Shown one piece after another: positions 13,576 to 31,390 of a stretch of 64,000 bases of DNA (positions are counted from its first letter, which is position 1; the number at the start of each line of letters is the position of its first letter). The notes beneath the pieces are model-generated. The model did not search any database, was not told where the DNA came from, and was given only the letters and a program-made list of their open reading frames with translations. A program made the position numbers and the translations under genes. Location: the NCBI RefSeq assembly GCF_963583255.1, contig NC_084809.1:1555001-1619000 (forward strand), in the 5' to 3' direction. Source of the DNA: Pyrus communis. Taxonomy: Eukaryota > Streptophyta > Magnoliopsida > Rosales > Rosaceae.

Positions 13576-15442
13576 AAAACAACCTTGTATTAGAGAAATA
13601 ATGTTTGCAAACTATGTCAATTTTGTGCATCTAAATAGCATCCCCTCAATTCTTTTTGTCAAGAATCTAAGCAAACCCTTATCCTTAATTAATGTCCACA
13701 CCTGCACAAGATTTGGCCACGAAAGCGATCTTACTCGCACCATGTTACCACTTAATTGGTATGTCACAAGTCATTACTCAGTTAACATACATGAAGAAAA
13801 CAATGCTTTCATCTAAACCCAATTAATTAAAATGACGAAAAAAAATCTATGAAATCCCATCAAATCTTGCTGTAACACCTAATTACTTAATCGATAGTGT
13901 TCAGATTTGCAATTGGACAAGCACCATCTAATCCGTAATGTGAGTTTGTCTTTGTTCCTTTTTAGGGTGAGGATACAGCTTGCAGATTAGTCTATGATCT
14001 CAGCCACAAAATAGAAAAGCATCAGTTTTCTTGGCTGTGATTGTCTAGATTTCATTTTTTTTTAACTCCGTGGTACATTCCGTGGCAAATTTCGTGGCCA
14101 TAAAGTGTGATTGTTAGCTGTGATCACATGTCGTGGCCTAAATCAGGGGACCATGGTGGTGCTCATACAATTTCCTAGCCACTAAGCCCTCATCCTCTTT
14201 TCTTTGAGCACTTGATTCTGTCCAAACTATCTCTGATTCATAAGCAAAAGCATGCGTTCGTATATCACTTAACCCTAAAGCGCACAGCTATGGATGGATA
14301 TAGACATAATTTGCTTATCCAGTTGATATGTGTGTATGTATGTATATATGTAATATCGTATTTATTAGGATGGGGCAAGTCCGGTTAAATTTAATACTTT
14401 CGTCAATGCAATGCAACAATTGATCAACATGAAATCATAGTGCACACAACTATTGATAACCGTTAATTGATGTGGATCATGCGAGTTTAGCAGTAAACAA
14501 AGAATTGTTTGTGTGATAAAAAGACTATACGCATCTTGGATTGTAGTTGGTTACTTAATTAAAATAGTCATTTTCTTAAGCTTAGCTAATTTAGACCCAC
14601 AATGCACGGCAGGAGTAAGATTCTATCCCCTCTTATTTCCATCACTTTCCTTCCCTTCTCTCACACATTGTTTTTTGTCTTATTATCTTTATAAAATAAT
14701 CAATATAAGATGTTAACGTAACTTAACTGTAACCGTTCAAATATAAGGGAAGGGAAAAAGAGAGAATCCTCCTCCCTCACGGCAATATGGGTTTCTAAAA
14801 CGAGTATACTTCCAAATGACTTTGGGGAAGAGGACTTTCTTATTTAGTCATGTAATGAGTGGCTAATACGGCATTAGTTAGGTATTTAACTTAGATTTTT
14901 AAGTCACCTGTACTTGTAATAAATGCCAACTTGTCCTCTTATGACTTTCTACGAATCTACATTAATTAACATGTACGAATCGAACAAACATAGCTTTGAT
15001 TTCCTTGCAGTAACAACAAAATATGGTAGTGCTATTTACACATTTATTTTTACTTCTCACATTTTCTTAATTTTCAGTTGTTGAATTGAATGAATAGAAG
15101 AACATCTATGGCCAAACAATAACAAGGTTTTTCAGTATCCACAATTTGAATGAAGATGATAAAAATAATGTTATTGATTGCATTTGTATATTTTGAGTTT
15201 ATATATATTGTTTCTGAGGATTTTTATATGATTTTTATGAGATTATAAGAGTATGTTAAGCACTTTTGACTTTTGCTTAAATAAGCACTTTTGATTTTTG
15301 CTTAAACAAGGACTTTATATTGGTAGAACTTAAAAAGAAAAAGAAAGAAAAATCAACCAAAGACTGTTGTTGGATTTGGATAGAAAATCCATCTATTAGG
15401 TGATTTGCAGCTTAAAAGAAGACCCAACAAAAGAAGAAAAGA
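13576..15442. other. AT-rich intergenic DNA, no gene seen
   Basis: No protein-like frame is recognised. A short series of TATG repeats lies at 14331-14350, and a stretch near 14050-14150 repeats the phrase 'cgtggc' several times. No element boundaries were found. Confidence 0.4.
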
Positions 15443-15739
15443 TGTTGAGAGTTAATCCACATCAGAAAAAGCAGGGAGTTTATAAGAGATTGGATTAGTC
15501 ACCCCACCACGGTGAATTGGTTTTATGGTAGAATCTTAACTTTTTTCAAGTTAGACTACGTGTCATTGGCTACATGTGTGCTATGTCACTCAGTTTGTGT
15601 TGTCTTCGTCACACGTGAAGATGGCGTGTTGAGAGCAAATCTCATATTGGGGATATAAGGAAGCTTGCGTGTGCTTATACAAAATTGAACTACTCTTTAC
15701 GTGACCAATTAATTTTATGGTAAAACCTCAACTTTATTA
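15443..15739 (+). mobile_element. Complete but degenerate TRIM retroelement
   Basis: The 5' LTR is 15443-15548 (TGTTGAGAGTTAAT to TTTTTTCA). The primer-binding site is lost. The internal part ends in CACACGTGAAGATGGCG. The 3' LTR runs from 15627 (TGTTGAGAGCAAAT) to about 15739. It has the same plan as the copies at 12896-13240 and 13237-13575. Confidence 0.7.
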
Positions 15740-16052
15740 AAAAAACAATACTACAAACTCAAGAGCCCAATCCCTAACACAGGGATGGGAACGCGAAGAA
15801 ATTAACTACAGACTTATAGTTTGGAACCGTATATATTTGTGTGTGTATAAGTTGTGCGTGCATGTAAAATGGAGAAACAGAAGTTGGATACTCAAAGAAA
15901 CAGTGGAATCGACGATCGGTATCATGTCGTCAGCTTCTGGCTTCGCCAGAGAATTTCCAACTGTGCCGCACATGCATGCATTATGTTGACTGATACACAC
16001 ATCAGCAAAAGGTTTGACAGATGGCTTACCCGTCAGCTAAGGTTCTTAGGAT

Positions 16053-16273
16053 TGTTGTTAGACTGTTAAAAGGATAAGAAAGTTAGTTAGCTGTTAGTAG
16101 TTTAATTGAGAAGCTAAGATTGTAGCCTATATAACAGAAATCCTTGTAGTCTCAATCAATTCATTCAATACAACAGTTCATTCACTCTCTCTCTCTCTAC
16201 ATTCTTCTGCAATATTTCTTCTTTGCTTTTCTTCTTCGATACTGAGTGTAGTGTTAATACATTTTCCACACAG
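16053..16273 (+). mobile_element. Possible solo LTR of a larger retrotransposon
   Basis: The piece begins TGTTGTTAGACTGTT and ends TTTTCCACA. Inside are a TATATAA-type promoter (CCTATATAACAG near 16127) and a CT-rich leader (16180-16200), as in Copia-type LTRs. Matching target duplications were not found, so the ends are uncertain. Confidence 0.45.
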
Positions 16274-16801
16274 TAATACGTACTACTCCACATATAATTA
16301 CTTTTGCGTGCTATTTAACGCAATAATCAAATTAATTAGGGAGTAAAAACATAGCACAATTTGCATATAGATGACGATGAACAAGCATCCGGCACACAAA
16401 CATGTGTGTGTATATAACTGATATACTGATATAGTGATATGTGTAACTCTGATGTTCTTTTTGTTGGAAATAAATCAAATGTTTTAGAAATTGTCAAAAA
16501 TGATATATAGTGGGTTTTCCCGTACACATGCAACGGTGGAAAGGATGAAAAAGATAACAAAAATAATACTTTACCATATATTTTGTACAAACTCCCCAAT
16601 GAAGATGAGACCCACATATGCTAATAGAATCTATCTCTATGGAAGATATGAGACAAATGTGGTATGAAAAATGTAATAAGTGCAACATTACTCAAATGAT
16701 AATGCACATGTACCCATGCATCAAACTATATTAATTTCTAGAGCAACGAGTTAACGACACTCTTCATTTCGTTTAAGTGGCATAGTTATATATACATGAA
16801 A

Positions 16802-16965
16802 ATGCTACAGGAATACCATGTTTTTAAATCATATTTTGTAAACCACATGATGTGCCAGTTGATGATTGAATACTTTCTCTAATGATTTAAACAAAAAATC
16901 TAACAATCAACTGTCACATCATGTAGTCTACACAATATGATTTAAGTAGATGACCTTTATAGCAT
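16802..16965. mobile_element. Foldback MITE of about 164 bp
   Basis: The two ends are inverted copies over about 55 bases. ATGCTACAGGAATAC, TTAAATCATATTTTGTA and CACATGATGTG on the left match the reverse complement of the right end. A clear target duplication was not seen. Confidence 0.6.
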
Positions 16966-17054
16966 CACTGATATATATTGACCTGCATTACAATTTATTA
17001 GTAAACGATCTCTCTAGCATCACCAATATATATTGACATGCATTACGGTTTATT
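16959..17054 (+). repeat. Direct repeat, two copies of about 40 bp
   Basis: TAGCATCACTGATATATATT (from 16959) recurs as TAGCATCACCAATATATATT (from 17015). Both are followed by GACNTGCATTAC and TTTATT. The period is 56 bases. The first copy starts at the end of the foldback element at 16802-16965. Confidence 0.6.
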
Positions 17055-17577
17055 CTCGGGTTTCGAGAGTCCCAAGAATGAACCCTAAACTTTAAGTTCG
17101 ACCGGAACAACGTTGAATTAATTACCTTCAAATCAATAAATTCATATGGAATCTGTTGTGATTGAGGACCATGAGTCTCTGAACACCTAATGCTTAGTTT
17201 TCGAATACTCATCGAACCACACTCTATATATATGATTATGTGTATGTATATCTGTGTGTACGTATATATGGTCCTTTCAATTTGATTTTTTCTAAAAAAT
17301 GAATATCTCTAAGACTAAACTTACGCATGCACATGTTTCTGGATACATTATGCTTACGTAGGAGGGCATGTGTTCATGTTCGCTGATACATGGAAATTTT
17401 TGTATACAGATTTTATTCTACCCGAACCAATCGAAAGTCATGCATGCGAATAAGTATGTGTCATGGACAATAATATACATCCTTGTATAATTGATTGAAC
17501 GAGTTAAGATTAAAAGCTCTCGACTAATGCTGATTAACTCAGTAATATTGCTGTGAAAAAATATTTTGCTCTCCCTC

Positions 17578-17583
17578 TATAAG
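17578..17583 (+). promoter_or_regulatory. TATA box of the MYB gene
   Basis: TATAAG in CTCCCTCTATAAGAACCCC lies about 115 bases before the ATG. A CT microsatellite (about 17627-17671) then falls inside the leader. Confidence 0.5.
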
Positions 17584-17622
17584 AACCCCCAGCTACCCAT
17601 TATCTCTTATTATCTTGCATAA

Positions 17623-17625
<3 letters not shown>

Positions 17626-17671
<46 letters not shown>
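17626..17671 (+). repeat. CT microsatellite in the MYB leader
   Basis: A pure run of CT dinucleotides just upstream of the MYB start codon. It is likely length-variable between individuals. CT tracts in plant leaders are common. Confidence 0.85.
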
Positions 17672-17673
<2 letters not shown>

Positions 17674-17696
17674 AAACGCACAAACATAGAAACCAA

Positions 17697-19119
17697 ATGG
17701 ATAAAAATCCATGCAATAGTTCATCCCAGGATGTTGAAGTGAGAAAAGGGCCATGGACCATGGAAGAAGATCTGATTCTCATCAACTACATTGCAAATCA
17801 TGGTGAAGGTGTATGGAACTCCCTAGCCAAAGCTGCTGGTAATTAATTAACATGTTTGATCCCTAGCTATTTATGTATATATCAAACCCCAGCTAGAACA
17901 ATTCAATAATTTAGAACTACATGTCCACATATTATATAATATGTCACTAGGTTTATATTATGTTACTAGGTCTCAAACGTACTGGGAAGAGCTGCCGACT
18001 CCGCTGGCTGAATTATCTGCGGCCTGATGTTCGGAGAGGCAATATCACTCCTGAGGAACAACTTTTGATTATGGAACTGCATGCAAAGTGGGGTAACAGG
18101 TGATCATTCCTATTTTTATTTTTATTCACATACAAAACATTAAGGTAAGTATGTAAGTACGCTGATAATTTAACGACAAGGACAGGTATATACATATGAT
18201 TTGATAAGTTGCGAGTCTTATGACCAACTATTCTACTTCTCCTCGTCACCTTCTTAATTTGGATGGCTAAGTAGCTAGGTTTCTTCTTTTTGATTCATCG
18301 GGCTTTGATCACTTGTCAGCAGCCCTATTTGAATAGTTTTGAACCTAACCGAGAGAGAGAGAGGTAATTTTGTATGAAGAAGTAGGGTTTAATTGCTATT
18401 TTCCAACAAAATTTTGACAGCAAAAATCCTGAGAAAGATCTGTTTCTTTGTATTTAGGGCTACAAAACTCCCAATTCAATTCTTGTCCTTCATTTTGATT
18501 CTGCATACATATTTTTCTATTACAGCAATTTCATCCATCCGGAAGATTGCAAAATCTTTGGTACATTTTTCAGCCTCAACCGTTCTCTGTGTCTCTGTTA
18601 TTTTTTTGGGGGTAACAATAGAGAGTTTCGAATCCTAGATATAACCTACTCTTACTCATCACCGAGCATTGTCCCTCGATCTCTCATAGGTATGTTATAA
18701 GATATATGGATTTCTGGAGGCTTGTGACAAATCATTGCAGTGGACGTATCCTTTAACTATTACCAATTAATACCAGATTGTTGGATCTGTGTCAAGGGCA
18801 ACATCATAATTATTGCTTACAACCCTTTTTTATTCTCCAAAATAATTTTAGATATCTCCAGGCCAGCTAATTTACTGAGAAGGACAAGTAATTGATCATT
18901 TTTTTTCTTTTATTTAAAAAAATTGAAATGTGGTACTTATCCATAATTGGTGTACCATCTTCAACAGTCGTTGGTTGAGTGGGTTTACATGTATTGGAAT
19001 CCACCAAATCAACAGCTTAAAGCTCTCCCACGTGTGTTGCAGGACAACTCTGTGTAGCATAGCTTCTCTATATATATGTAATTCTCTTGTGTTGGATGGA
19101 CCCATGAAATTGTTTTGTT

Positions 19120-19153
<34 letters not shown>

Positions 19154-21108
19154 CGTGTTTTTGTTTTTTTCGAAGTTCCGCTCTTATGACTTGTTCCAAT
19201 ACATATCGAGATGAACTGAAATAAAAAAATCATCGTGATGAAATGTCAAAAAAATTATCGAGATAAATCATTGAGATCAACCCAGTGGTGAGAATAGATG
19301 ATGTAATGAGTAGAACAGTACGAGTAGGGTAGAAATTCAGAGAAACTCTCATTTGTGACCAAATTAAAAGAATATATATGTTGAGGATGAATTGTTTTGA
19401 TATGAGAAGACGAAACAAGCTGTTATAACTGGTAACAAAATTAAAAATAATTAGAATGCTCTTTCGTGTTATTAATAAATCATAATCATTAAAGATAAAG
19501 TCCAAATTAAAGATTTGGAAACTGTTTGTCTATGTGGGAAGAAAAATACCTCAAACTAGATGTGGTGGTGGACTGGTCTTTGTGATATATATTGAGAGGC
19601 ACTTTTTTGGTGTCGACCCAAAAAAGTATTTGGAGCAATAGAAACCTTCCATTCATAGGTAAACCCCTGTCAGTTTCTCACATGCCAACCCTAGCTCCCA
19701 CTTTGAAGTAAAGGACAAAACCTTTTACTTTGGTTGAAACCGACGTGAACCATACTGTTTTGGATGCTTGTATTCTTTTGATCGTACTAATAATATGCAT
19801 GGAGGCAGCGCTCGCAACGAGAGCTTTCTGCTAAGAAATTAATCATAATTTAACTGCTAATCAAAGAGTTTAAAAATCTCAAATGATAGTTACTAATTCT
19901 AGGAACATGGTTAGGTAGGACACTAAATTATGATCAATATTAATGTGCGTTAAATGGAATGTACTATCTTGAAGAATTTTTCTCCTGCATTTAGCCCAGT
20001 TTTCTGCCAAATCAGGATAGTTTTTTTCGACCCCCTCACCTGATAAATATTCATGGACAAAAGGGCACCATATATACATATATATAAGTATGATATTATC
20101 CATAAGAAAGAATAATGGGATTAGTAATATCAATCAGAATACCTTATATATATAAAAAGATTCTGAGCTATCCCTTTGAAGCTCAAGGTATAAGTAAATG
20201 GGGGTTTGAACATGGAAACTTGGAGATCGAATGAACTCGAGGAGTTTGTAAGATCTGTGTATATAATATGAATATACACGTATGGAAAGTAAATGTTTCT
20301 GTGTTTATGTAAATGACGAAGTCTCTGTGTCCTAGTCTGCCTTATATATAAATAAAAGGAGTCCAGCTCCTGGTCTGCCTAATATATAAATAAAAGAAGT
20401 CCAGCGGGGACTTGTAGGATTTTCAATCTCACCCATGGAACATGCATGACTTGGAATTTTTACAAATAGTTAATTGCCATAAAGTTTTATTTCACACACA
20501 CACACACATATATTCAGTTCCACCCAAAGCACAACCATGGTCAAGTTGCAGGTATAATTTAAGGTTAGGGTTTATTGCTGTTAATTGGTTGTGTTTATAG
20601 CAGCTTTTCTCATGTTGTTCTAGTGAGTGTGCTTTCTAATTAAGACAGCTTTTTTCTTCTGGGATTTTTTAGCTAGCAACTACTATACCAGTACAAGTAC
20701 TTGTCCAATCATTTATTAACTTTGGCCCATTGCAAATTTTCTTTTTCTTTTTTTTTTTTTCTTTTTTTGACAGTGTTTCATGCAATACTCAGGTGGTCGA
20801 AAATCGCAAAACATCTACCGGGAAGGACTGATAACGAAATCAAGAACTATTGGAGGACTAGAATTCAAAAGCACATTAAGCAAGCTGAGAATATTACACC
20901 AGGACAAAGCTCTGAGGTCAATGATCAAGCAAGCACAAGTCAAGTGTCAATCTCTAAAACTCTGGACACAATGGATATTTCCCACTCCGCACCAACACAC
21001 CAAGCAAATATGGATGCTTATCCTCCTCCTTTACCTGCTGATCAATCTAATGATAACTACTGGAGCATGGAGGATCTCTGGTCTATGCAACTGCTAAATG
21101 GAGAGTAA
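17697..21108 (+). CDS. R2R3-MYB transcription factor, MYB21/24/57 (subgroup 19) type
   Basis: Nuclear DNA-binding regulator. In Arabidopsis, MYB21/24/57 act with jasmonate signalling in stamen, petal and floral-volatile development. Exons are 17697-17838, 17970-18099 and 20793-21108, giving 195 residues; the exon 1/2 and 2/3 positions are those of typical R2R3-MYB genes. R2 covers about 18-69 ([17 protein letters not shown]; Trp repeats intact) and R3 about 72-120 ([29 protein letters not shown]). The C-terminus ends in [16 protein letters not shown], matching the conserved tail of subgroup 19. R2-R3 differs little from Arabidopsis MYB21 as I recall it. The protein is shorter than MYB21 because the middle region is compact. 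Intron 2 is 2.7 kb. Two acceptor-like TNACTAG sites 20 bases apart precede exon 2; only the second keeps frame. Confidence 0.93.
18100..20792 (+). other. Large second intron of the MYB gene
   Basis: AT-rich, with a run of about 31 G at 19123-19153 and a near-perfect tandem pair at 20330-20406 (TCTGCCTTATATATAAATAA then TCTGCCTAATATATAAATAA, each followed by an AGTCCAGC phrase). A CA repeat lies near 20495. No coding element is recognised. Confidence 0.7.
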
Positions 21109-23068
21109 TTAAACAACCGATTTCATATGAAAACTTACGTTTGTCCATATGAAAACTTAGTATATAAATACATATATGTATGTGTGTTTTTCTTAAATAT
21201 GTAAATATATGGTCTTTATATATACGTAATTTTAATTAGTTTGTAATAGGAAATTAAGCTTTTCAATTTTCTCCCTTATATGGCATAAACAAGAGTACCG
21301 GGAATAATGTGCAATCAATGTCAATGATTAAATTTTAGAACGAGCTGAAAAAGTTCGACATTAACCATTTCAATTAGTTGCACAGAACGAGCTGAAAAAA
21401 GTAGAAGTACAACAATGGCTAATTGAGGGAGTAAATCTTACATATCAGTAGCTAATAAGTTACTAGTCATTGAAGTCTTTTACTCACCTCATTATGTGCA
21501 ATCAATGTCAATGATTAAATGTCAGATTTTTTTTTTTTTGTAGTATCGAAATTGAATATAATTATTGAGATAGACGCTTATATTGATCGTTCTTATATAT
21601 TAATAAGCTTCACGATTTAGTTGAGTTGATCACACAGCTTTTATTTAGGATGAGTTTGCACATGAAAATTGGAAGTGGTGATGCCCATGAAGATTCGAAG
21701 AAAGAAGGATGAAGATACCCATGCCGTGATACAATTGATACAGCAAAAATGAACCGCTGGGAAATCGACACGCGGAAAGCTAATATGGCTATTCTTGTCA
21801 GATTTGGTCTCGGCTTTCCAGAGTTGTGCATGGCCATGCAAAACTGATGTTCGACGTGAACCTAACTTGCACCCACCGCAAGCAAGTTTTCACATGCTTC
21901 TTATTATACTCCATACTTTATTTTCCCTACAAATTTATACTTCTAATTTCGTATATTTTTATGGTATCTACTAGTCCAACGTGCTAACACATGGCAATTC
22001 TCATCGCACATATATTTTATAATTAATATATCGTAATTAATCTGTTTTTATTGTTTTTGTTGAAGATATACAAAGTAATTAAACTGTTTGAGATTTTAAT
22101 TAGTATAAATAGTCTTGAATCTTGATTCATAGTTTGCTTTCTTTATAATTTTCAAGATCTAAATCAATAATCTGGGCTCTGTATTTTTTTGCTCAACATA
22201 GTTAGGTTTCATCATAATTATATTTTCGTTTTTTTAACGATTTGATGACTTTAATTAAGGAACTATAAGCATGTTTATGTTCTATTATTTTCTTATTTTA
22301 TCCACTCGGCATGATTTGAGCCGATTTTAACAGGTTAATTAGTTCTTTTTGGATATTTTGATAGCTTTATATGATTAGTCAACGTACTTCTTCAAGGGAG
22401 ATCGTATTAGTGCGACATTAGTTTAATCCATTCTTTAATTAACAACTTCTATGTTTTATGCCTTACAATAACAGTTGAGTTATAAGAAACAAACAAAATT
22501 AGGTTGTCCTGGATAGCAGATCGGACGAGAATTTTAATCAACCTTAAACTTTAGCATCCAACCTTTATCGAAAGAAACAGCTCAGAAAAGAACCTCAAGG
22601 GACCATTTCGTCGACTTTGCATTGCCAAATATGGCAAAATATGATCGAATACAGACCTTTGGCTGTTGCAAAAGGCAATAGGAAAAGCAAATTCGTCTCT
22701 CAGCCATTCGTTCTTTTCAGTCACATGTTTTATATGCTCAATTGAAATTGATCGCAAAGCACAAACGATAAAGATCACGTGGAAGATGGGAAAAATTCAC
22801 ATGTTGGGTCGGCCATGAATGTAGAAAACTTGTACATGGGTTCATGTTGATAACAAAATATCCTTGCTAGCTAAGTCCGTGAAATCGTATTCTAGTTTTA
22901 GTTAATTAATTGACTAACGGGCCTTTTTGGGGTTCACTAGATTTTCTCTAATTCAAATAAACTTTTCAATTAAAGTGCCATTAGTTTATCGGTGGCCTGC
23001 AAATTAAGGACCATGGTTCCAAAGTCAATGTATGAATTAATGGATTTGGATATTGATGAGCCAAATAT
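21109..23068. other. AT-rich intergenic DNA with short direct repeats
   Basis: No gene is recognised. ATGTGCAATCAATGTCAATG plus the next seven bases occurs at 21307 and again at 21494. The phrase AGAACGAGCTGAAAAA occurs near 21337 and 21384. A frame on the minus strand near 21610-21841 has no similarity I can name. Confidence 0.45.
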
Positions 23069-23815
23069 CGACTACAATATTTGTTATTTGTGAATGATGG
23101 AGTGATGAAGGTGTTATGACACCCTAAAATATGTCATTCAAGTGAGAATTCTTGCTAGATTTTTGTAAAGTAGTATGTAATAGGACAATTTTAGAGCGTC
23201 AACAGCTCCAATGTGAAATGGTAATGAAAGTCAATGGTGCAGACAAGGGTTTTGGATGGCATGCTATTGAAAAGTTATGTGATTCCATGATGACTACTAG
23301 TTGATAGGTTAGAGAGGGATGGTGAAGTTGCACACCCGAACTAAAATATAGCCGACAATATTTATGATCTGTGAATCTTGGAGCTATGAAGTTGTTGTAA
23401 AACTCTACAGCATGTCATGGTGCACTCGTTCAAATGTAATTTCTCTCTAAATTTTTATAACATATTTTTGAAGTATCAACAACAGCACCAGTGTGAAATG
23501 GTAATAAAAGTTAGTGGTGTCGAAAAAGAATATAGATTTCATGCATTACAAAAGTTATGTGATTCCATGATGATCACTAGTGAACATGCGAGGGAGGGAT
23601 GATGAAGTTGCAAACCTCAATATAGACTACTATATTTGTGATTTGTAAATTATTGAGTGATTAAATTGTCATAATGGAGATGTTCAAGTGCAATTTCTCA
23701 CTAAATGGTAACAGAAGTCAGTGGTGCCGACAAAGAATATATATGTCATGCTTTAGATAAGTTATGTGATTCCATGATGATCACTCGTGACGATGTGAGG
23801 GATGGATGGTGACAA
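23069..23815 (+). repeat. Three-copy tandem repeat with monomer of about 280 bp
   Basis: Three successive copies (about 23069-23345, 23346-23620, 23621-23815) share the same order of phrases. These are CTACAATATTTG-type start, TGTGAAT, a CATTCAAGTG-type block, GTGTGAAATGGTAATGAAAG, AAGTTATGTGATTCCATGAT and GGGATGGTGAAGTTGCA. The third copy is about 85 bases shorter. Conserved blocks translate similarly in each copy (KLCDSMM). They may come from decayed coding DNA, but I recognise no family. Confidence 0.7.
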
Positions 23816-29563
<5,748 letters not shown>

Positions 29564-30476
29564 GCAGATGTTTGGGGACTGTACTATAACCGTGTTGTGT
29601 GTGGCATTGAAAGGTGTAGGAGATTGAGAGATGCCTCAAATATTTGATCAAATATATTGAGGAAGCAAAACTGTCGTTGTAAATAATTAATGAAATACAA
29701 AGAATTATATGCATCCGTGTACCAAATTCTCTGGAATATGGGCTTTGGGCTTAAAACTATTAAGTTGGGCTGCCATTTCAAATATCTGGATAGTTGATGT
29801 GGGCTTTGGTTGGTCTGCCATATCAGATATCTGGTTGATGTGGGCGTTTTCGTTGTAAATTTTTTTGTGCTGAGCAATATTTGGGTCGAGCGCATAACTT
29901 TATGAGGTGTTGTTTACTTGTTAAGAACGAGTATTTGAGTAACTCAAATTTCGGAAAAATATGTTGGTCACGATTACAATTTGTAATCCAATATAAGAAC
30001 ACAACCGAGAATTAGATTGATTAGGAAGGATAGTTTATCTTGTTTCATCCAATCTCTTCTCAATTTTTGTTTTTTCTCATTTCAAGTGCTTTATCGTACG
30101 TTTTTTTACAAAATGATATTTTAAACTGCTCTGTTGTTTATGCAAAAGGACAATCACACCGGTATAACCAATTAGCCTGACCAATGTATGGACATTGTAG
30201 TTGCACTTTAACATAATCTAATATGTTCTCCACATTGCTAGTGAAAGGTGTTGGTAAGAAACCAACCAATTTAGACCACAGAGAGAAAGAAGGCCTTGAA
30301 TAAGAGGGATTTTTCAATATGCCTTAAATACGGGACGGTACGCCATATGCCATTATACAATTAGAGAGACACTTGAAGAAAAACTTTCATCTAATTGTAT
30401 AATAACATACGGTGTTTCGCCCGTCTAACTACATGATTTGAAATAATAATCAAGTCATAAATTTAAGTTCACAAGT
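29564..30476. other. Intergenic DNA between reductase and tRNA gene
   Basis: This stretch holds the 3' UTR of the reductase gene (to about 29710). A direct repeat follows at 29740-29850, in which phrases such as ATATCTGG, TTGATGTGGGC and TCTGCCAT recur. No other gene is seen. Confidence 0.5.
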
Positions 30477-30548
30477 GGGCATTTGGTCTAGTGGTATGAT
30501 TCTCGCTTTGGGTGCGAGAGGTCCCGAGTTCGATTCTCGGAATGCCCC
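30477..30548 (+). tRNA. tRNA-Pro (anticodon UGG)
   Basis: The cloverleaf can be folded by eye. The acceptor stem GGGCATT pairs with AATGCCC (7 bp). The D-arm carries the A box TGGTCTAGTGGTATGA. The anticodon stem CTCGC/GCGAG closes the loop TTTGGGT, with anticodon TGG. The T-arm is CCGAG/CTCGG around TTCGATT. The discriminator base is C. There is no intron. A T5 run at 30566-30570 serves as the Pol III terminator. Confidence 0.96.
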
Positions 30549-30565
30549 TGTCGTCGGCCTTTCTG

Positions 30566-30570
30566 TTTTT
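30566..30570 (+). terminator. Pol III terminator of tRNA-Pro
   Basis: TTTTT, 18 bases after the mature 3' end of the tRNA, is the normal Pol III stop signal. Confidence 0.8.
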
Positions 30571-30823
30571 AGGCCTTTTAAAAATGCTATTCACATACCT
30601 TTTGTACCCCTGAAGAACGACGGAACTACTGTGCAATTTGCAGGAAAATTATAACATTTCATAAGGGTAAAATCGTCAACCAAATAAAACCCAGCAGCTT
30701 CATCCGATATCACCCATTGACATTTTAGCTCCACAATTCCTTATCCTATCATCTTCCCACTCTCCATTTCTCTCTCGCTCTCCCTCTCTCTCTCTCTCTC
30801 TCAGACCTCAAAAATCCACAACA

Positions 30824-31390
30824 ATGGCTGCCACTCTCTCCACACTCACATTGGGCACTCCCTCCTACCCCGCCACAACCTCCGCTTCCTCCTTCCCTTC
30901 TCACTCCCCCAAGCCCACCCTCCAATTCCCCTTCAACCCCCAAAACCCTACCCTCACCCACCGCGCCACCCACATACGCCCCCTCGCCGCCGTCGGAGCC
31001 CCAGAAAAGATCGAGAAGCTCGGCACTGACATCTCCAGCCTCACGCTCGAGGAGGCCCGCATCCTCGTCGACTACCTCCAGGACAAGCTCGGTGTCTCCG
31101 CCGCGGCTCTTGCCCCAGCCGCCGCAGTTGCTGTGGCGCCAGGAGCAGCCGATGGCCCCGCCGTCGTGGAGGAGAAGACGGAGTTTGATGTCGTCATCGA
31201 GGACGTGCCGAGCAACGCGAGAATCGCGGTGATTAAGGCGGTGAGGGCGTTGACGAGCCTGGCGCTGAAGGAAGCGAAGGAGTTGATTGAGGGTTTGCCG
31301 AAGAAGTTCCGGGAAGGAATTTCGAAAGACGAGGCGGAGGAGGCGAAGAAGCAGCTGGAAGCCGCCGGGGCGAAGATTAACATTGTTTAA
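30824..31390 (+). CDS. RPL12: Plastid 50S ribosomal protein L12 (bL12c)
   Basis: Nuclear-encoded stalk protein of the chloroplast ribosome; it recruits and activates translation GTPases. Intronless, 188 residues. The first 50-55 residues are rich in Ser, Thr and Pro and look like a plastid transit peptide. The N-terminal dimerisation helices follow (about 63-90, [18 protein letters not shown]). Next come a flexible Ala/Pro/Gly hinge (about 92-115) and the C-terminal factor-binding domain (about 119-188) with the conserved block [20 protein letters not shown]. The sequence ends GAKINIV. GC content is clearly higher than in the surroundings, as is usual for highly expressed intronless plant genes. 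A CT repeat at 30781-30802 lies in the leader. Confidence 0.95.
   Translation: MAATLSTLTLGTPSYPATTSASSFPSHSPKPTLQFPFNPQNPTLTHRATHIRPLAAVGAPEKIEKLGTDISSLTLEEARILVDYLQDKLGVSAAALAPAAAVAVAPGAADGPAVVEEKTEFDVVIEDVPSNARIAVIKAVRALTSLALKEAKELIEGLPKKFREGISKDEAEEAKKQLEAAGAKINIV

Noticed and set aside
15854..16069. Plus-strand frame of 71 residues as a gene
   Set aside because: It runs into the possible solo LTR, starts in AT-rich DNA, and has no recognisable domain.
31072..31383. Minus-strand frame of 103 residues opposite L12
   Set aside because: It is a shadow of the Ala/Lys-rich L12 coding sequence.
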